64,000 nt of DNA from DAOTWA01 sp034435955 (GCA_034435955.1 DAOTWA010000054.1:62001-126000), one strand, 5' to 3'. Positions 1-9,509 are shown, counted from the stretch's first letter. Program-made: numbers and translations. The notes: a model not told the origin generated them from the letters alone.

Positions 1-212
1 ATTCTCCGCAGTGTCGTATTATTATACCCCGCCCGCGTGGAGTTGCTTGCACAGTGGAGCGAGGGGATTTATACTACAGCGGGCAGATCAGGATAGCGAA
101 TTTCTTTCACCCCCGCCTTGGAACGACGGAGCCAGGGGGAGACTTCCCGCGAGGTGCTCAATTGCCGTATGAACAATCCCACAGCAGCCTGCCAGACCGG
201 AGGAATTAAATT
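1..212. other. Intergenic region upstream of recJ; no gene seen
   Basis: No coding region is convincing here. On the minus strand a TATAAT box lies at 21-26, which could serve a divergent gene beyond the left edge of the window. Immediately before recJ there is a GGAGG ribosome-binding site at 199-203. A short open frame at 118-360 overlaps the recJ start in another frame and is not supported. Confidence 0.5.
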
Positions 213-1919
213 ATGGAGCCGGTCACACGCAAGGATTGGCAAATTCAGCCACGCATCAGCCCTGAAGCCGATCAGGAACTGGCTGCCTATCCGCCATACC
301 TGCGCCAGATCCTCTTCAACCGCGGCTATTTCGACCGGCGCAGCGCCGAAGCTTATCTGAATGCCGCAGCACCCGCACAGACGGACCCCTTTTTGATCAC
401 CGGGATGGAAGCGCTGGTGGAGCGAATCGAGCGCGCCATCGAGCGGGGTGAGGAGATCGCCGTATACGGCGACTACGACGTGGACGGCGTCACTGCCACG
501 GTGCTGCTGGTGGAGGTCTTAACCGCATTGGGTGGGCGCGCTCGCGAGAACATCCCCAACCGCTTCGACGAAGGCTATGGGTTGAACAACGACGCTTTGG
601 ACGCGCTGCACGAGGCGGGCGTTAAGCTGGTGATCACAGTGGATTGCGGCATCCGCTCACTGGCTGAAGCCAGGCACGCCCGGGAGATCGGCATGGACCT
701 GGCGATCAGCGATCATCATCACCCGGCTTCAGAGCTTCCAGAAGCGCTGGCGGTGATCTGTCCAAAGCAACCGGGCGACCATTATCCGGATAAGAACCTG
801 GCCGGGGTTGGATTGGCGTACAAGATCGCCCAAGCGCTGCTATCGCGCAGACCGGCGGCAGGCGCCCAGGCTGAAGACTGGCTGGACCTGGTGGCACTTG
901 GCACGGTAGCCGATCTGGCGCCATTGGTGGGAGAGAATCGGACGCTGGTGCGGGCAGGGTTGAACCGCATCCGCCGGCCCCGCCGGCAGGGTTTGATCTC
1001 CCTTGCGGGGGCGGCGGGGCTGGCGGTCAGCAGCACTACCGCAACCGACATCGGCTTCATCCTGGGGCCGCGGCTCAACGCGGCCGGGCGGCTGGAGTCG
1101 GCGTTGGCCGCCTACCATCTCCTGACGACCTCCGATGTGAATCGCGCTGGCGAGCTTGCCCAGCGCCTGGAAAGGCAGAACGCCGAGCGCCAGCAATTGA
1201 CCAACGATACCCAGGCACGCGCCGAGCAACTGGCGCTGAAAGGGCGCGAGGACGCCATTCTGCTTTTCGCCGTGGATCCCGGCTTCAATCCGGGCGTTGT
1301 GGGGCTGGCCGCTTCGCGGTTGAGCGAAGCCTATTACAGGCCTTCAGTGGTCGGCGCTTTGGGCGATGAATTTACCCGCGCTTCCTGCCGGTCGATACCT
1401 GAATTCCACATCACCGAGGCGCTGGATCAGTGCGCAGACCTTCTGGAAAGGCACGGCGGTCACGCGGCTGCGGCGGGCTTCACTGTGCGCAATGAGAATC
1501 TGGCCGTCCTGGCAGAGCGGCTGGAAGCCATCGCCCGCGAGCGGATCGGGCAACGTGATTTACGACCCGTGCTAACCGCTGACCTGGAGATTTCCTTACG
1601 GGATCTGAAACCCATCATGCTGGAAGAACTCGACAAGCTCCAGCCGACCGGCTACGGCAATCCGGATGCGGTATTTGTTTCGCGCGGGTTAAAAGTGATC
1701 CAGGCGCGGGCGGTTGGGAAGGACGGCAAACACCTCAAATTAAGCCTCTCGGATGACTGGATCACCTACGATGGGATCGCTTTCCGCATGGGTGATCGGT
1801 TGGGTGATCTGCCGGCGCGCATCGACGTGATGTACACGTTCGAGCGCAATGATTACCTCGACCGGCGTGGGTTCCAGCTGCGAATTAAGGACATTCGACC
1901 CGGCCGAAGTGAAATTTAA
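213..1919 (+). CDS. recJ: Single-stranded-DNA-specific exonuclease RecJ
   Basis: 568 aa, the usual length for RecJ, a 5'-3' exonuclease on single-stranded DNA that acts in RecF-type recombination, mismatch repair and base-excision repair. The DHH phosphoesterase core is visible: YGDYDVDG at about residues 85-92, SDHHH near 168, and a DHHA1-type GGHAAAAG motif near 415. These supply the metal-binding Asp and His residues. A C-terminal OB-like region follows. The ATG at 213 is preceded by GGAGG with 9 nt spacing, which decides the start. It stands alone on the plus strand with a short gap before the next gene. Family assignment is firm. Confidence 0.95.
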   Translation: MEPVTRKDWQIQPRISPEADQELAAYPPYLRQILFNRGYFDRRSAEAYLNAAAPAQTDPFLITGMEALVERIERAIERGEEIAVYGDYDVDGVTATVLLVEVLTALGGRARENIPNRFDEGYGLNNDALDALHEAGVKLVITVDCGIRSLAEARHAREIGMDLAISDHHHPASELPEALAVICPKQPGDHYPDKNLAGVGLAYKIAQALLSRRPAAGAQAEDWLDLVALGTVADLAPLVGENRTLVRAGLNRIRRPRRQGLISLAGAAGLAVSSTTATDIGFILGPRLNAAGRLESALAAYHLLTTSDVNRAGELAQRLERQNAERQQLTNDTQARAEQLALKGREDAILLFAVDPGFNPGVVGLAASRLSEAYYRPSVVGALGDEFTRASCRSIPEFHITEALDQCADLLERHGGHAAAAGFTVRNENLAVLAERLEAIARERIGQRDLRPVLTADLEISLRDLKPIMLEELDKLQPTGYGNPDAVFVSRGLKVIQARAVGKDGKHLKLSLSDDWITYDGIAFRMGDRLGDLPARIDVMYTFERNDYLDRRGFQLRIKDIRPGRSEI

Positions 1920-1994
1920 CCCAGAGACGGGGTCGGTGCACTGCGGTCTGAAATCAAAGTGCTTCCAGCGATACAAACGGCTTCACCCATCTCC

Positions 1995-3179
1995 ATGAGA
2001 CTTCGCGGATTCATCAATGGACAAAACTGGCTGTCTGTGGGCGTGCTGGTGCTTCTGGTCAGCGCTTTCAGCCTGCCGATCTTCTGGCACCGCATCATGA
2101 CGCCTACGGAAAATGATTACGGTTCCCATATTGAATTCACTCTACAGATACTGAAACATGAGAAGCCGCCAACGTATACGCTCGCTCACCCCATGGTGCA
2201 GGTCATTTTGGGCGGCGTGTTTTGGCTCACCCGCGGGAAGCTTGATTTATGGGTCGGCATGGTCCTGTTGATGGTGCTCAGCAACGTGTTTACCGCGGTG
2301 ATTTTGTATTTTTGGCTGCAGGGAATGACAGGTCAACGGAAAGAACTGTTGCGGGTCTTCATTGCACTGACCATCCCGTTAGCGGCGCCTGTTTTGGCCC
2401 TGGCACCACTGGATGGACGATATTATTTCGGATACATCGGCCTGGCCAATTACCACAATCCGACCATACAACTCCTGAAGCCGTTTGCGCTGCTGGTCTT
2501 CATCCTGGCTACCAGGATATTCGCGCGAAGTTCGAACCCAACCTGGATGGTCTTTGCCTCTGGGTTGCTGGTCCTGCTGTCCGCGTTGACGAAGCAGAAT
2601 TACATTCTCAGTCTGTGTCCGGCCATCATGGCGATGATGGTCGTCGCTTACTGGCAAAAATGGCCTCTTGACTGGAAATTGGGAATATTTGGCTTCTTGA
2701 TACCCGCAATCGTCATCCTGGCGCTGCAAGCATATGTCACCTTCCTGCTACCTGACGCCAATCAAGGCGGCTTCATGTTTGCGCCATTGGCGGTTGAAAG
2801 CGCCTATTCGGATTACCTGCTGCCAAAATTCTTGCTCTCCATACTCTTCCCCCTGGTAGTCTTTTTGTTCACAATCAAACCGATGGCGAAGGACCACGAG
2901 ATGCAACTGGCCTGGATCAGCTTTCTGGCCGGAATCGCACAGGTATATCTGTTCGCAGAGAGCGGCAATCGAATGCTGGATGGCAATTTCCGCTGGAGCG
3001 CACAAATTACTCTTTTCGTTCTATTTGCTGCCAGCTTTAGATTTATCTATACGCGGTATACACCGGCGTGGCGGGTAAAATCGTTGCCCGGCGTGATGGC
3101 TCTGCTGGCTTATTTGCCTCACCTGGCCAGCGGGATCGTTTATTATATGCACACCCTGACCTCCGTCCATTATGGATAG
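1995..3179 (+). CDS. Polytopic membrane protein, possibly GT-C-like
   Basis: About 394 aa with roughly ten hydrophobic segments, so an integral membrane protein. I do not recognise the family. The first external loop contains the acidic motif TENDYGSH just after the first membrane segment; GT-C glycosyltransferases place a catalytic acidic residue in that loop, so a lipid-linked sugar or mannosyl-type transferase is a possibility but only an inference. The start is uncertain: ATG at 1995 begins MRLRGFINGQNW just before the first membrane helix, while an in-frame GTG at 1959 adds 12 residues; neither has a clear ribosome-binding site. It is convergent with the kinase gene at 3253. Confidence 0.7.
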   Translation: MRLRGFINGQNWLSVGVLVLLVSAFSLPIFWHRIMTPTENDYGSHIEFTLQILKHEKPPTYTLAHPMVQVILGGVFWLTRGKLDLWVGMVLLMVLSNVFTAVILYFWLQGMTGQRKELLRVFIALTIPLAAPVLALAPLDGRYYFGYIGLANYHNPTIQLLKPFALLVFILATRIFARSSNPTWMVFASGLLVLLSALTKQNYILSLCPAIMAMMVVAYWQKWPLDWKLGIFGFLIPAIVILALQAYVTFLLPDANQGGFMFAPLAVESAYSDYLLPKFLLSILFPLVVFLFTIKPMAKDHEMQLAWISFLAGIAQVYLFAESGNRMLDGNFRWSAQITLFVLFAASFRFIYTRYTPAWRVKSLPGVMALLAYLPHLASGIVYYMHTLTSVHYG

Positions 3180-3252
3180 ACCAGGACCGCCGAAACTGGG
3201 TCGGCCGGGCTGCCATGATCGGCCTTCAGAACGGCTCAGCACCGATTGGCGC

Positions 3253-4236
3253 TCAATGCATCAGGGTGGCAATCAAGGAGATAAAGGCCAATCCGAGGGA
3301 GATCCACAACAGGGTCTTCTCGGTTGGGCGGCGCAAAAAATCGGTAAAGGAGGGCGGGCGTGAGGCAGGTCGTGTGGGAGGATTGTAGTCTCCAATCAGA
3401 GCCTCGCGGAACTCACGCACCGACTCAGGCCGGTCGGAGGGATGCAGGCTCATCGCCCACAGGATAGCGCGTTCGACGCGCGGGCTGACGGCTGGGTTGA
3501 TCTGACGCAAGGGGATGAGGCTCTCGGGGCGCAAGAAACGCTCGCGGGCATCGGTGGGGGGCTGGTTGGTCAGCAAGTGGTAGAGGGTGGCGCCGAACGC
3601 ATAGATATCCGTCCTCACATTGGTGTGGCCGCTATCACCGCCATACTGCTCCAGGGGGGTGTAGAGAGCGGTGCCCTGTCCCTGCAATATGGTGATGGTC
3701 ACCTCGCCGGGTGCGAGCAGCTTGACCAGACCGAAATCCACCAGTTTTACCAGACCGGCGGGGGTCAGTTTCAGGTTGGAGGGTTTGATGTCGCGGTGAA
3801 GAATAGGGGGATCCTGACTGTGAAGGTATTCGAGGGCATCGCTCAACTGGATGGCCCAATTGAGCACATCAGCCTCGGCCAGGAAGGTTCCAGATTGGCG
3901 CGCTTCCATCATCATTGTGCGCAGATCTTTACCCGGCACGTAATCCATCACAAGGTAATCCCGGCCGCCAATCGAGAAGAAATCCGAAACTTTGGGGAGG
4001 TTGGGATGATCGAGGCGCGCCAAAACGACCGCCTCACGCTGAAATTGTTCACGCGCTTCACGGATCAAATCGGCGGGAAGGGTGCGATCGTGCTCAACTT
4101 CTTTGAGGGCGCACAACCGGCCTTCAAGGCGCAAATCCTCGGCCAGGTAGATGCTGCCCATTCCCCCCTGGCCGATGATCCGGCGTATCTTGTACCGGCC
4201 ACGCAATATTTCCCCAGCTTTGAGCGGGACGGGCAT
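3253..4236 (-). CDS. Serine/threonine protein kinase, membrane-anchored
   Basis: 327 aa. The eukaryote-like kinase fold is complete: glycine loop GQGGMG at 22-27, ATP-binding Lys about 45 (CALKE), catalytic loop HRDIKPSN at 147-154, DFG at 167-169, and the RTDIYAFG segment in the C-lobe. A single hydrophobic segment at about 305-325 ends the protein, so the kinase probably sits on the cytoplasmic face held by a C-terminal anchor; there is no extracellular PASTA sensor, unlike PknB. It is divergent from the FHA/winged-helix gene at 4424. FHA domains bind phosphothreonine, so that neighbour is a plausible substrate or partner. Confidence 0.93.
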   Translation of the reverse strand: MPVPLKAGEILRGRYKIRRIIGQGGMGSIYLAEDLRLEGRLCALKEVEHDRTLPADLIREAREQFQREAVVLARLDHPNLPKVSDFFSIGGRDYLVMDYVPGKDLRTMMMEARQSGTFLAEADVLNWAIQLSDALEYLHSQDPPILHRDIKPSNLKLTPAGLVKLVDFGLVKLLAPGEVTITILQGQGTALYTPLEQYGGDSGHTNVRTDIYAFGATLYHLLTNQPPTDARERFLRPESLIPLRQINPAVSPRVERAILWAMSLHPSDRPESVREFREALIGDYNPPTRPASRPPSFTDFLRRPTEKTLLWISLGLAFISLIATLMH

Positions 4237-4423
4237 GGTACAGTACCGATCGGATGGAAGATAAAAGCCAGTGAGGATATCCTTTTTATCGGCGTCAGGC
4301 CGCTTCTCACCGGCCCTCGAAAGACCTCACTGCACAAAAAAGCGATTCTCTGCTATATTATACCAGACAGCCGCTCTGGGCTGTTTCCCCTCAATATGGA
4401 CATATGCGAGGAGGACGGTAAGG
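4237..4423. promoter_or_regulatory. Divergent intergenic region between kinase and FHA regulator
   Basis: 187 bp between divergent genes. A plus-strand promoter is possible with TGCACA at 4331-4336 and TATATT at 4354-4359, 17 bp apart. The same stretch holds TATAAT on the minus strand at 4357-4362, with no good -35 for it. GAGGAGG at 4408-4414 is the ribosome-binding site of the FHA gene. The promoter calls are by eye. Confidence 0.4.
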
Positions 4424-5080
4424 ATGGAGCACAATTCTAGCGAGTTTCCCATCCTTGTTGCACAGGCCGGCCCGCTAAATGGTGAGCGCTGGCTCATTAA
4501 GCAGACCCTGATGATCGGTCGGGATGCGTCCTGCGATGTCGTGATCCCTGACCGCCAAGTATCTCGCTATCACGCCCGGCTGATGCCGGCGCCTGAGGGG
4601 ATCATCCTGGAGGATATGGGCAGCAAGAACGGTACGCACTGCAATGGCCAGCGGGTAGAAGATCCGGTCGTGCTGCAAGATGGTGATCTGATTCAGGTGG
4701 CGCTGGCGCAGCACTTCGTCTTCCTTTCATCAGATGCCACCCTGCCGCTCGAGCTGGGCCGTGGGCAAGCGGTTGGGCGCCTTCATCTCGAGAGCCGATC
4801 GCGCAGAGTGTGGGTGGGTCAGCAGGAGATGGTGCCGCCGCTCTCTGCGCCGCAATTTGCCCTGCTGCAGGCCCTCTACGAACAACCGGGGAAAGTCGTA
4901 ACCCGCCGTGAGTTGATCTCGGCGGTGTGGGGGGATGAAGAATCGGCAGGCGTCTCTGACCAGGCGGTGGACGCTCTGGTGCGGCGGCTGCGCGAACGAC
5001 TGGCAGCGATGGATCCCACTCACGAATACGTGGTGACCGTGCGTGGGCATGGGTTGCGATTAGACAACCCTCCGGGCTGA
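4424..5080 (+). CDS. FHA domain plus OmpR-type winged-helix regulator
   Basis: 218 aa. An N-terminal FHA domain shows the phosphothreonine-binding signature: GR at 32-33, SRYH at 47-50 and SKNGT at 67-71. A C-terminal OmpR/PhoB-type winged helix (about 125-215) includes a DALVRRLRERL recognition region and the VRGHGLRL wing. It lacks a receiver domain, so control is probably by binding phosphothreonine made by a Ser/Thr kinase; the divergent kinase at 3253 is the obvious candidate. The open frame runs further upstream, but ATG 4424 has GAGGAGG 9 nt before it and starts just ahead of the FHA fold. A terminator follows at 5140. Confidence 0.9.
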   Translation: MEHNSSEFPILVAQAGPLNGERWLIKQTLMIGRDASCDVVIPDRQVSRYHARLMPAPEGIILEDMGSKNGTHCNGQRVEDPVVLQDGDLIQVALAQHFVFLSSDATLPLELGRGQAVGRLHLESRSRRVWVGQQEMVPPLSAPQFALLQALYEQPGKVVTRRELISAVWGDEESAGVSDQAVDALVRRLRERLAAMDPTHEYVVTVRGHGLRLDNPPG

Positions 5081-5139
5081 CCAGCAGGTTTTGGTTGCTC
5101 TGCAAGGATCAAGCGACCAGGAGCCGGTCGAAGGAAAAA

Positions 5140-5163
5140 GGGCGCACAACCGTGCGCCCTTTC
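5140..5163. terminator. Bidirectional intrinsic terminator
   Basis: GGGCGCAC at 5140-5147 pairs with GTGCGCCC at 5152-5159 around a 4-nt loop, with A-rich sequence before and T-rich after. It lies between the convergent FHA regulator and the CpXC gene and can serve both. Confidence 0.8.
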
Positions 5164-5187
5164 ATCATCCATATCCTTCGACAGGCT

Positions 5188-6531
5188 TTATTTATTGAGG
5201 TTCATCTCCATAGAGACGCGCAAGGCCAGACGGTTGACTGCCTGAAGCTGCTTGGCCAGCTCAGGGTCCTGGCCATCCATCTGGGCGGCCAGATTGGTCA
5301 GCAGGGAAAGAAATTCAGGGGTGAGCATGTCTTTGCGCTGCTCGAGGAGCTTGCGACGGGCATTGTCATCGGGTTCATCGAGGAGTTGCTGGATCAATTC
5401 GTATTCGGGCGGCGGCGCGCTGGCCTTCTCGATCACATCCATGATGCTTTGAAGCTTGCTGCTGCGCTCCAGGTCGGCTTTCTGGCGGGCGGCTTTGAGC
5501 TCCTCTTCGATGACGGTGATGAACAGTTCGTCGACGCGGCCTAAATTCTGGCGGGCGGCTTCCTGCACATCCGGAGCGGAAAGGATCGCTTCTAGAAGCT
5601 TGCGTGCTTCCTGCATGCGGGCTTTGACCTGCTTGTCGATCGCTTCCGTCATTTGCAGCAGTTTTTCGCGCAAGTCGAGCAGACGTTGTTTTTCACTGCC
5701 CTGAGCCCGGTCAATCCGGTCTGCCAGGATTTGGAAGAAGGTGTAATCCAGGCCGTTGCGGGTGAGGCTGACCAGGGCTGAGAGCCGTGCATCGGTAGGG
5801 GCGGCGATCATCAAATCGAGCAGCTTTTCGCGCGTCAGCCCTTGTTTGCCGGCTTCTTCCAGTTCGTGGACGGCCGCTTCAGCTTCCCTGGCCTGGCTCT
5901 GCAAGCGTCGGCCTGTCTCGGTAAGGGGTAGGATCTGCTCCTGAAGTTCACCCAAAGCCTGGGCGGATTTCTGATCGCCGGTGAGCAGAGCGGTTTCGGC
6001 CAGGCGGCTCAACAGGCTGAAGAAGGCCTCATCCAGCAGCGCTTCCTCGTTTTTGACGATCTCCGGACGGGAATCTTTGGGAGCGCTCAGCAGGCGCTGG
6101 AGAAGGTTGAGGCGCTGCTGCTGGGCCTGGATCATTTCGCGGGTGATGCCATCCGCCTCCAGGATGCGCTCAATCAGGGTCTGCATGGTCAGCATGCTCT
6201 GAGGGCGGAGCAAATAGCCCTTACGTTTCTCCGGCGGAAGCCTGTTGACGACCTGGTTGATCAGCGGGCCGATGAGACGCTCCTGTTCGTTTACGGGCAT
6301 GCCCAGCTCAGGAGGAAAATAAGTCAGCAAAAGCTCTTTCTCAGGATCGTGGTAGACGATTGGGGTGGCCAGTGCGCCTTGATAGCCACAATTTGGGCAC
6401 TGAATGATGTTGAAGTTGCCTGAAAGGAGCCGCTGCTTGGCAGTTGGATCCGTGTTCTGATCAAAGAGCTGATCGACTTCTACCACCAGCGGCTGATGGC
6501 ATCGAGGGCAATTGGCGCGTGTTTGGGGCAT
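5188..6531 (-). CDS. CpXC-domain protein with long helical C-terminus
   Basis: 447 aa. The N-terminal domain has paired CPxC motifs, C8/C11 (CPRC) and C45/C48 (CPNC), the hallmark of the CpXC family, presumed to bind zinc. The rest is Glu/Gln/Arg/Leu-rich, largely helical and likely coiled-coil, with no recognised catalytic motif. Its function is unknown. It sits downstream of the histidine kinase but has its own extended -10 element at 6567-6575, so it may be transcribed separately. The ATG at 6531 begins MPQTRANCPRC, the standard CpXC start. Confidence 0.8.
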   Translation of the reverse strand: MPQTRANCPRCHQPLVVEVDQLFDQNTDPTAKQRLLSGNFNIIQCPNCGYQGALATPIVYHDPEKELLLTYFPPELGMPVNEQERLIGPLINQVVNRLPPEKRKGYLLRPQSMLTMQTLIERILEADGITREMIQAQQQRLNLLQRLLSAPKDSRPEIVKNEEALLDEAFFSLLSRLAETALLTGDQKSAQALGELQEQILPLTETGRRLQSQAREAEAAVHELEEAGKQGLTREKLLDLMIAAPTDARLSALVSLTRNGLDYTFFQILADRIDRAQGSEKQRLLDLREKLLQMTEAIDKQVKARMQEARKLLEAILSAPDVQEAARQNLGRVDELFITVIEEELKAARQKADLERSSKLQSIMDVIEKASAPPPEYELIQQLLDEPDDNARRKLLEQRKDMLTPEFLSLLTNLAAQMDGQDPELAKQLQAVNRLALRVSMEMNLNK

Positions 6532-6566
6532 AATTCCACTCTTTCTATTGAACGCTCGAACGACGA

Positions 6567-6575
6567 ATTATACCA
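6567..6575 (-). promoter_or_regulatory. Extended -10 promoter element of the CpXC gene
   Basis: Read on the minus strand this is TGGTATAAT, an extended -10 (TGn-TATAAT), about 36 nt upstream of the start codon. No good -35 is visible, as is usual for extended -10 promoters. Confidence 0.55.
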
Positions 6576-6624
6576 TGTGCGCGTGAAAAATCCTGCCAAA
6601 CGTCTTAAAGGTGGGGAGCAAAAT

Positions 6625-8181
6625 TTAATAAGAACGGGGGAGGGAGAAGCAGATGCGTGTGCCCTGATGGGGCATTGGATCCACCCAGATGCGGCCGCCG
6701 TGCGCTTCGACGATGGCCCTGGCCAGATACAGGCCCAAACCGGCGCCTTTGGTGTTGCGCACGGCCTCGGGTGAGCGGTAGAAGCGGTCAAAGATATGGG
6801 GAATGTCCTCAGCGGCGATGCCCGGCCCCTGGTCGCTGACGCAAACGATCACCTGTTCGGGCCTCACCTGCCCGCCGATGCGGATCTCACCGCCGGGAGC
6901 GTATTTGATGGCGTTCGAAATCAGATTGGAGAGCACCTGCCGGAGGCGATCCTCGTCGGCCAGGATGATGGGAAAATCCCTGGGGAAATCTACCTTGATG
7001 GTATGCACACTGGTCTGGGTGGAAAAGCGCTCGGCCAGACGCAGGGCGACCTCAGGAAGGTTGACGTCAGACCGTTTCAGGGAGAGGCCTCCCGCCTGGA
7101 GGCGGGAAGCGTCCAGCAAGTTTTCGATCAGCGCCGTCAAGCGGTCGGCCTCTTCCTCGATGACTTTCAAACTGTCCTCGACCACGGCACGGTCCCAGGT
7201 GGCATCATCGCGCCGCAGTGTGCTCACATAGCCTTTGATCAACGCCACCGGGGTTTTAAGCTCGTGGCTGATGATGGAGATGAAGGTGGTTTTGAGCTCA
7301 TCGGCTTCGCGAAAGCGGGTGATGTCCCGAACGGTGGCGATCACGTTGAGCAGCACGCCCTCGGGCGAGAGCAGGGGCGCGTAGAGAATGCCGACCGGCA
7401 AAGGGGGTTTATCCGGCCGAAGGAGATCACCCTCGACGTAAAGCTGGGCATGGGGAGTGAGCGGCCATCCACCCGCCTCAGCCTTCTCCAGGGTCAATCC
7501 CTGTGGCGTGCTGGCCCAACGTACGATCTCTTCATGACGGCGATCCTGAATCCGGTCTACCGGCAACCCGTACATGCGGGTGAAAGCGGCGTTCGCACGC
7601 TCGATGCGGTGGTCAGGAGCGAGGATGAGGATGCCGTCGGCAGCGGTATCCAACAGCGCATCCAGGCGCTGCTTTTCATTGCGCAATTGGGTATAAAGTT
7701 GGGCATTTTGCACCGCGATGGCAGCCTGGTTGGCAAAGCTGCTCAGTAAGGTGCGGTCGTTGGATGAAAAAACATCCGGATAGTTGCGGAAGATAAAGAT
7801 GGCGCCGATAACGCGATTATGGACGGAGAGGGGCAAGCCCACGGCGTTCATCATGCCCAGGGTGGCAGTGAAAGCCATCTCGTTGAGCAAACGATTGATT
7901 TCACGCAGCTCGAACGCGGCCGGGTCTTCTTCACGGCTGACGAATTTGGCGAGGAGCTGTTCGACGTAGCGCAACAAGGCCGGCGAGATGCCGCTGGAGG
8001 CGGACAGACGCCACCCTCCCCGCTCCTCGCGCAGGGCAATCAACCCGGCCTGGCCCGCCAGCATCTCGATGGAGATTTCCAAAATGCGCTCGAGCAGCTT
8101 ATTCAGGTCCAGCTCCTGAGTAAGCGCGCGGGCGATTTCGAGCAGGTAGTCGCGCTGGCGGACGCGAAAGTCGGGCAGCAT
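6625..8181 (-). CDS. Soluble sensor histidine kinase (GAF-PAS-HisKA-HATPase)
   Basis: 518 aa with no membrane segment or signal peptide, so a cytoplasmic sensor. Domain order: GAF at about 25-165, PAS at about 175-290, HisKA with phospho-acceptor His near 306 in SHELKTP, then HATPase_c at about 410-515 with N-box NLISNAIKYAPGG, G1 DQGPGIA and G2 GAGLGLYLA. All catalytic boxes are intact. No response regulator is adjacent, so the partner is unknown. It starts 8 nt after the stop of the aminotransferase gene and is probably co-transcribed with it; the GAF domain might sense a metabolite of that pathway, which is inference. Confidence 0.93.
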   Translation of the reverse strand: MLPDFRVRQRDYLLEIARALTQELDLNKLLERILEISIEMLAGQAGLIALREERGGWRLSASSGISPALLRYVEQLLAKFVSREEDPAAFELREINRLLNEMAFTATLGMMNAVGLPLSVHNRVIGAIFIFRNYPDVFSSNDRTLLSSFANQAAIAVQNAQLYTQLRNEKQRLDALLDTAADGILILAPDHRIERANAAFTRMYGLPVDRIQDRRHEEIVRWASTPQGLTLEKAEAGGWPLTPHAQLYVEGDLLRPDKPPLPVGILYAPLLSPEGVLLNVIATVRDITRFREADELKTTFISIISHELKTPVALIKGYVSTLRRDDATWDRAVVEDSLKVIEEEADRLTALIENLLDASRLQAGGLSLKRSDVNLPEVALRLAERFSTQTSVHTIKVDFPRDFPIILADEDRLRQVLSNLISNAIKYAPGGEIRIGGQVRPEQVIVCVSDQGPGIAAEDIPHIFDRFYRSPEAVRNTKGAGLGLYLARAIVEAHGGRIWVDPMPHQGTRICFSLPRSY

Positions 8182-8189
8182 GAGCTTTC

Positions 8190-9509
8190 CTATGCTTCTC
8201 TTTCAGCGCGGGTGATGGCCTCTTCCAGGATGGCCAAGCCCTCGTCCATCTCCTGACGCGAGATGCTGAGCGGCGGCGAAATGCGCACCACGCTCCGGCC
8301 GCAACCGAGGGTCAGAAGACCGCGGCTGAATGCCAGATCGACGATTCGATCGCGTATCTTCACATCCGGAATTTTGCTCTCACGACTGCGGACGAACTCG
8401 ATGCCGATCATGAGCCCGATGCCACGGACATCACCGACGCTTGGATGGCGCATCTTGATCTCGTGCAGTGCGTCGAGGGCATATTCGCCCACCTCGGCGG
8501 CGTTGCGCATGTATTGCTTTTCAATCAGCTCCAATGTGGCCAGCGCTGCCGCGCAGGAGATTGGGTTGCCACCGAAGGTGTTGCCATGGGCGCCTTTGTC
8601 CCAGGTAGTGACGCTCTTGCGCGATATCATCGCGCCGAGGGGCATACCTGAAGCGATGCCCTTGGCAGAGGCGACGATATCCGGCTCGACGCCGAAGTGC
8701 TGGATGGCCCACCATTTTCCGGTGCGGCCGATGCCCGATTGGACTTCGTCGGCAATCAGCAGGATACCATGCCTGTCGCACAGCTTACGCAGAGCAGGGA
8801 AAAAGCCCGGCGCAGGTACGATATAGCCGCCCTCGCCCTGGATCGGTTCAACCAGGACGCCAGCGACTTCCTCAGGCGAGACCATCTTACCAAATATTTC
8901 TTCCTCAATATATCTTACCACGGTCTCCCCGTAATCCTCACCGGGCAGTGAACGCAGGACGGGACGGTAAGGATCGGGAAACGGGACATGGAACACGCCG
9001 TTCATGAGCGGGAAAAAGCCTTTATGGTACGATGGTTTGCTGGCGGTAAAGGATACTGCACCCATGGTGCGCCCATGGAAACCGCCTAAGAAAGCGATGA
9101 AGTTCGTGCGGCCAGTATGATACCGTGCAAGCTTGATGGCCGCTTCGACGCTTTCTGTCCCGGAATTTGTCATAAAGGAAAGAGCGTGCTCATCGAATGG
9201 GGCAATACGATCGAGATATTCCCCCAGCGCTACCCATTTGGGGTGGTAAAAGTCGGACGAAATGTGGATGAATTTTTCAGCTTGTTCTTGAATGGCTTTT
9301 ACGACTTGGGGATGGCTGTGGCCGGTGGACACCACGGCGATGCCGGCAGCAAAATCAAGGAAACGATTGCCGTCCACGTCCCAGACCTCGGTTCCGCGTC
9401 CATGGTCCATTACGAAGGGATAACCACGCGGGTATGAAGGGGAAATGAAGGCATGGTCTTGTTCGACAATCTCGCGGGCTAAAGGCCCTGGTAACGTTAG
9501 CGTTTCCAT
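8190..9509 (-). CDS. Class-III PLP-dependent aminotransferase (GABA/ornithine type)
   Basis: 439 aa. Fold type I, class III transaminase: FMTNSGTESVEAAIKLAR cofactor-binding segment, DEVQSGIGRTGK motif, and the PLP-binding Lys near residue 284 in ASAKGIASG. Length and motifs fit 4-aminobutyrate/acetylornithine/diaminobutyrate-type enzymes; the exact amino donor cannot be read from sequence. The open frame extends about 104 codons upstream, but ATG 9509 has AGGAGG 6 nt before it and matches the family N-terminus. The 230-nt leader carries a long inverted repeat (see 9641-9708). The histidine kinase gene follows after 8 nt. Confidence 0.93.
   Translation of the reverse strand: METLTLPGPLAREIVEQDHAFISPSYPRGYPFVMDHGRGTEVWDVDGNRFLDFAAGIAVVSTGHSHPQVVKAIQEQAEKFIHISSDFYHPKWVALGEYLDRIAPFDEHALSFMTNSGTESVEAAIKLARYHTGRTNFIAFLGGFHGRTMGAVSFTASKPSYHKGFFPLMNGVFHVPFPDPYRPVLRSLPGEDYGETVVRYIEEEIFGKMVSPEEVAGVLVEPIQGEGGYIVPAPGFFPALRKLCDRHGILLIADEVQSGIGRTGKWWAIQHFGVEPDIVASAKGIASGMPLGAMISRKSVTTWDKGAHGNTFGGNPISCAAALATLELIEKQYMRNAAEVGEYALDALHEIKMRHPSVGDVRGIGLMIGIEFVRSRESKIPDVKIRDRIVDLAFSRGLLTLGCGRSVVRISPPLSISRQEMDEGLAILEEAITRAEREA

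Noticed and set aside
3442..4440. 332-codon plus-strand open frame across the kinase gene
   Set aside because: Antisense shadow of a well-supported Ser/Thr kinase; its translation has no recognisable domain.
6796..7749. 317-codon plus-strand open frame inside the histidine kinase
   Set aside because: Antisense shadow; the kinase boxes on the other strand are unmistakable.
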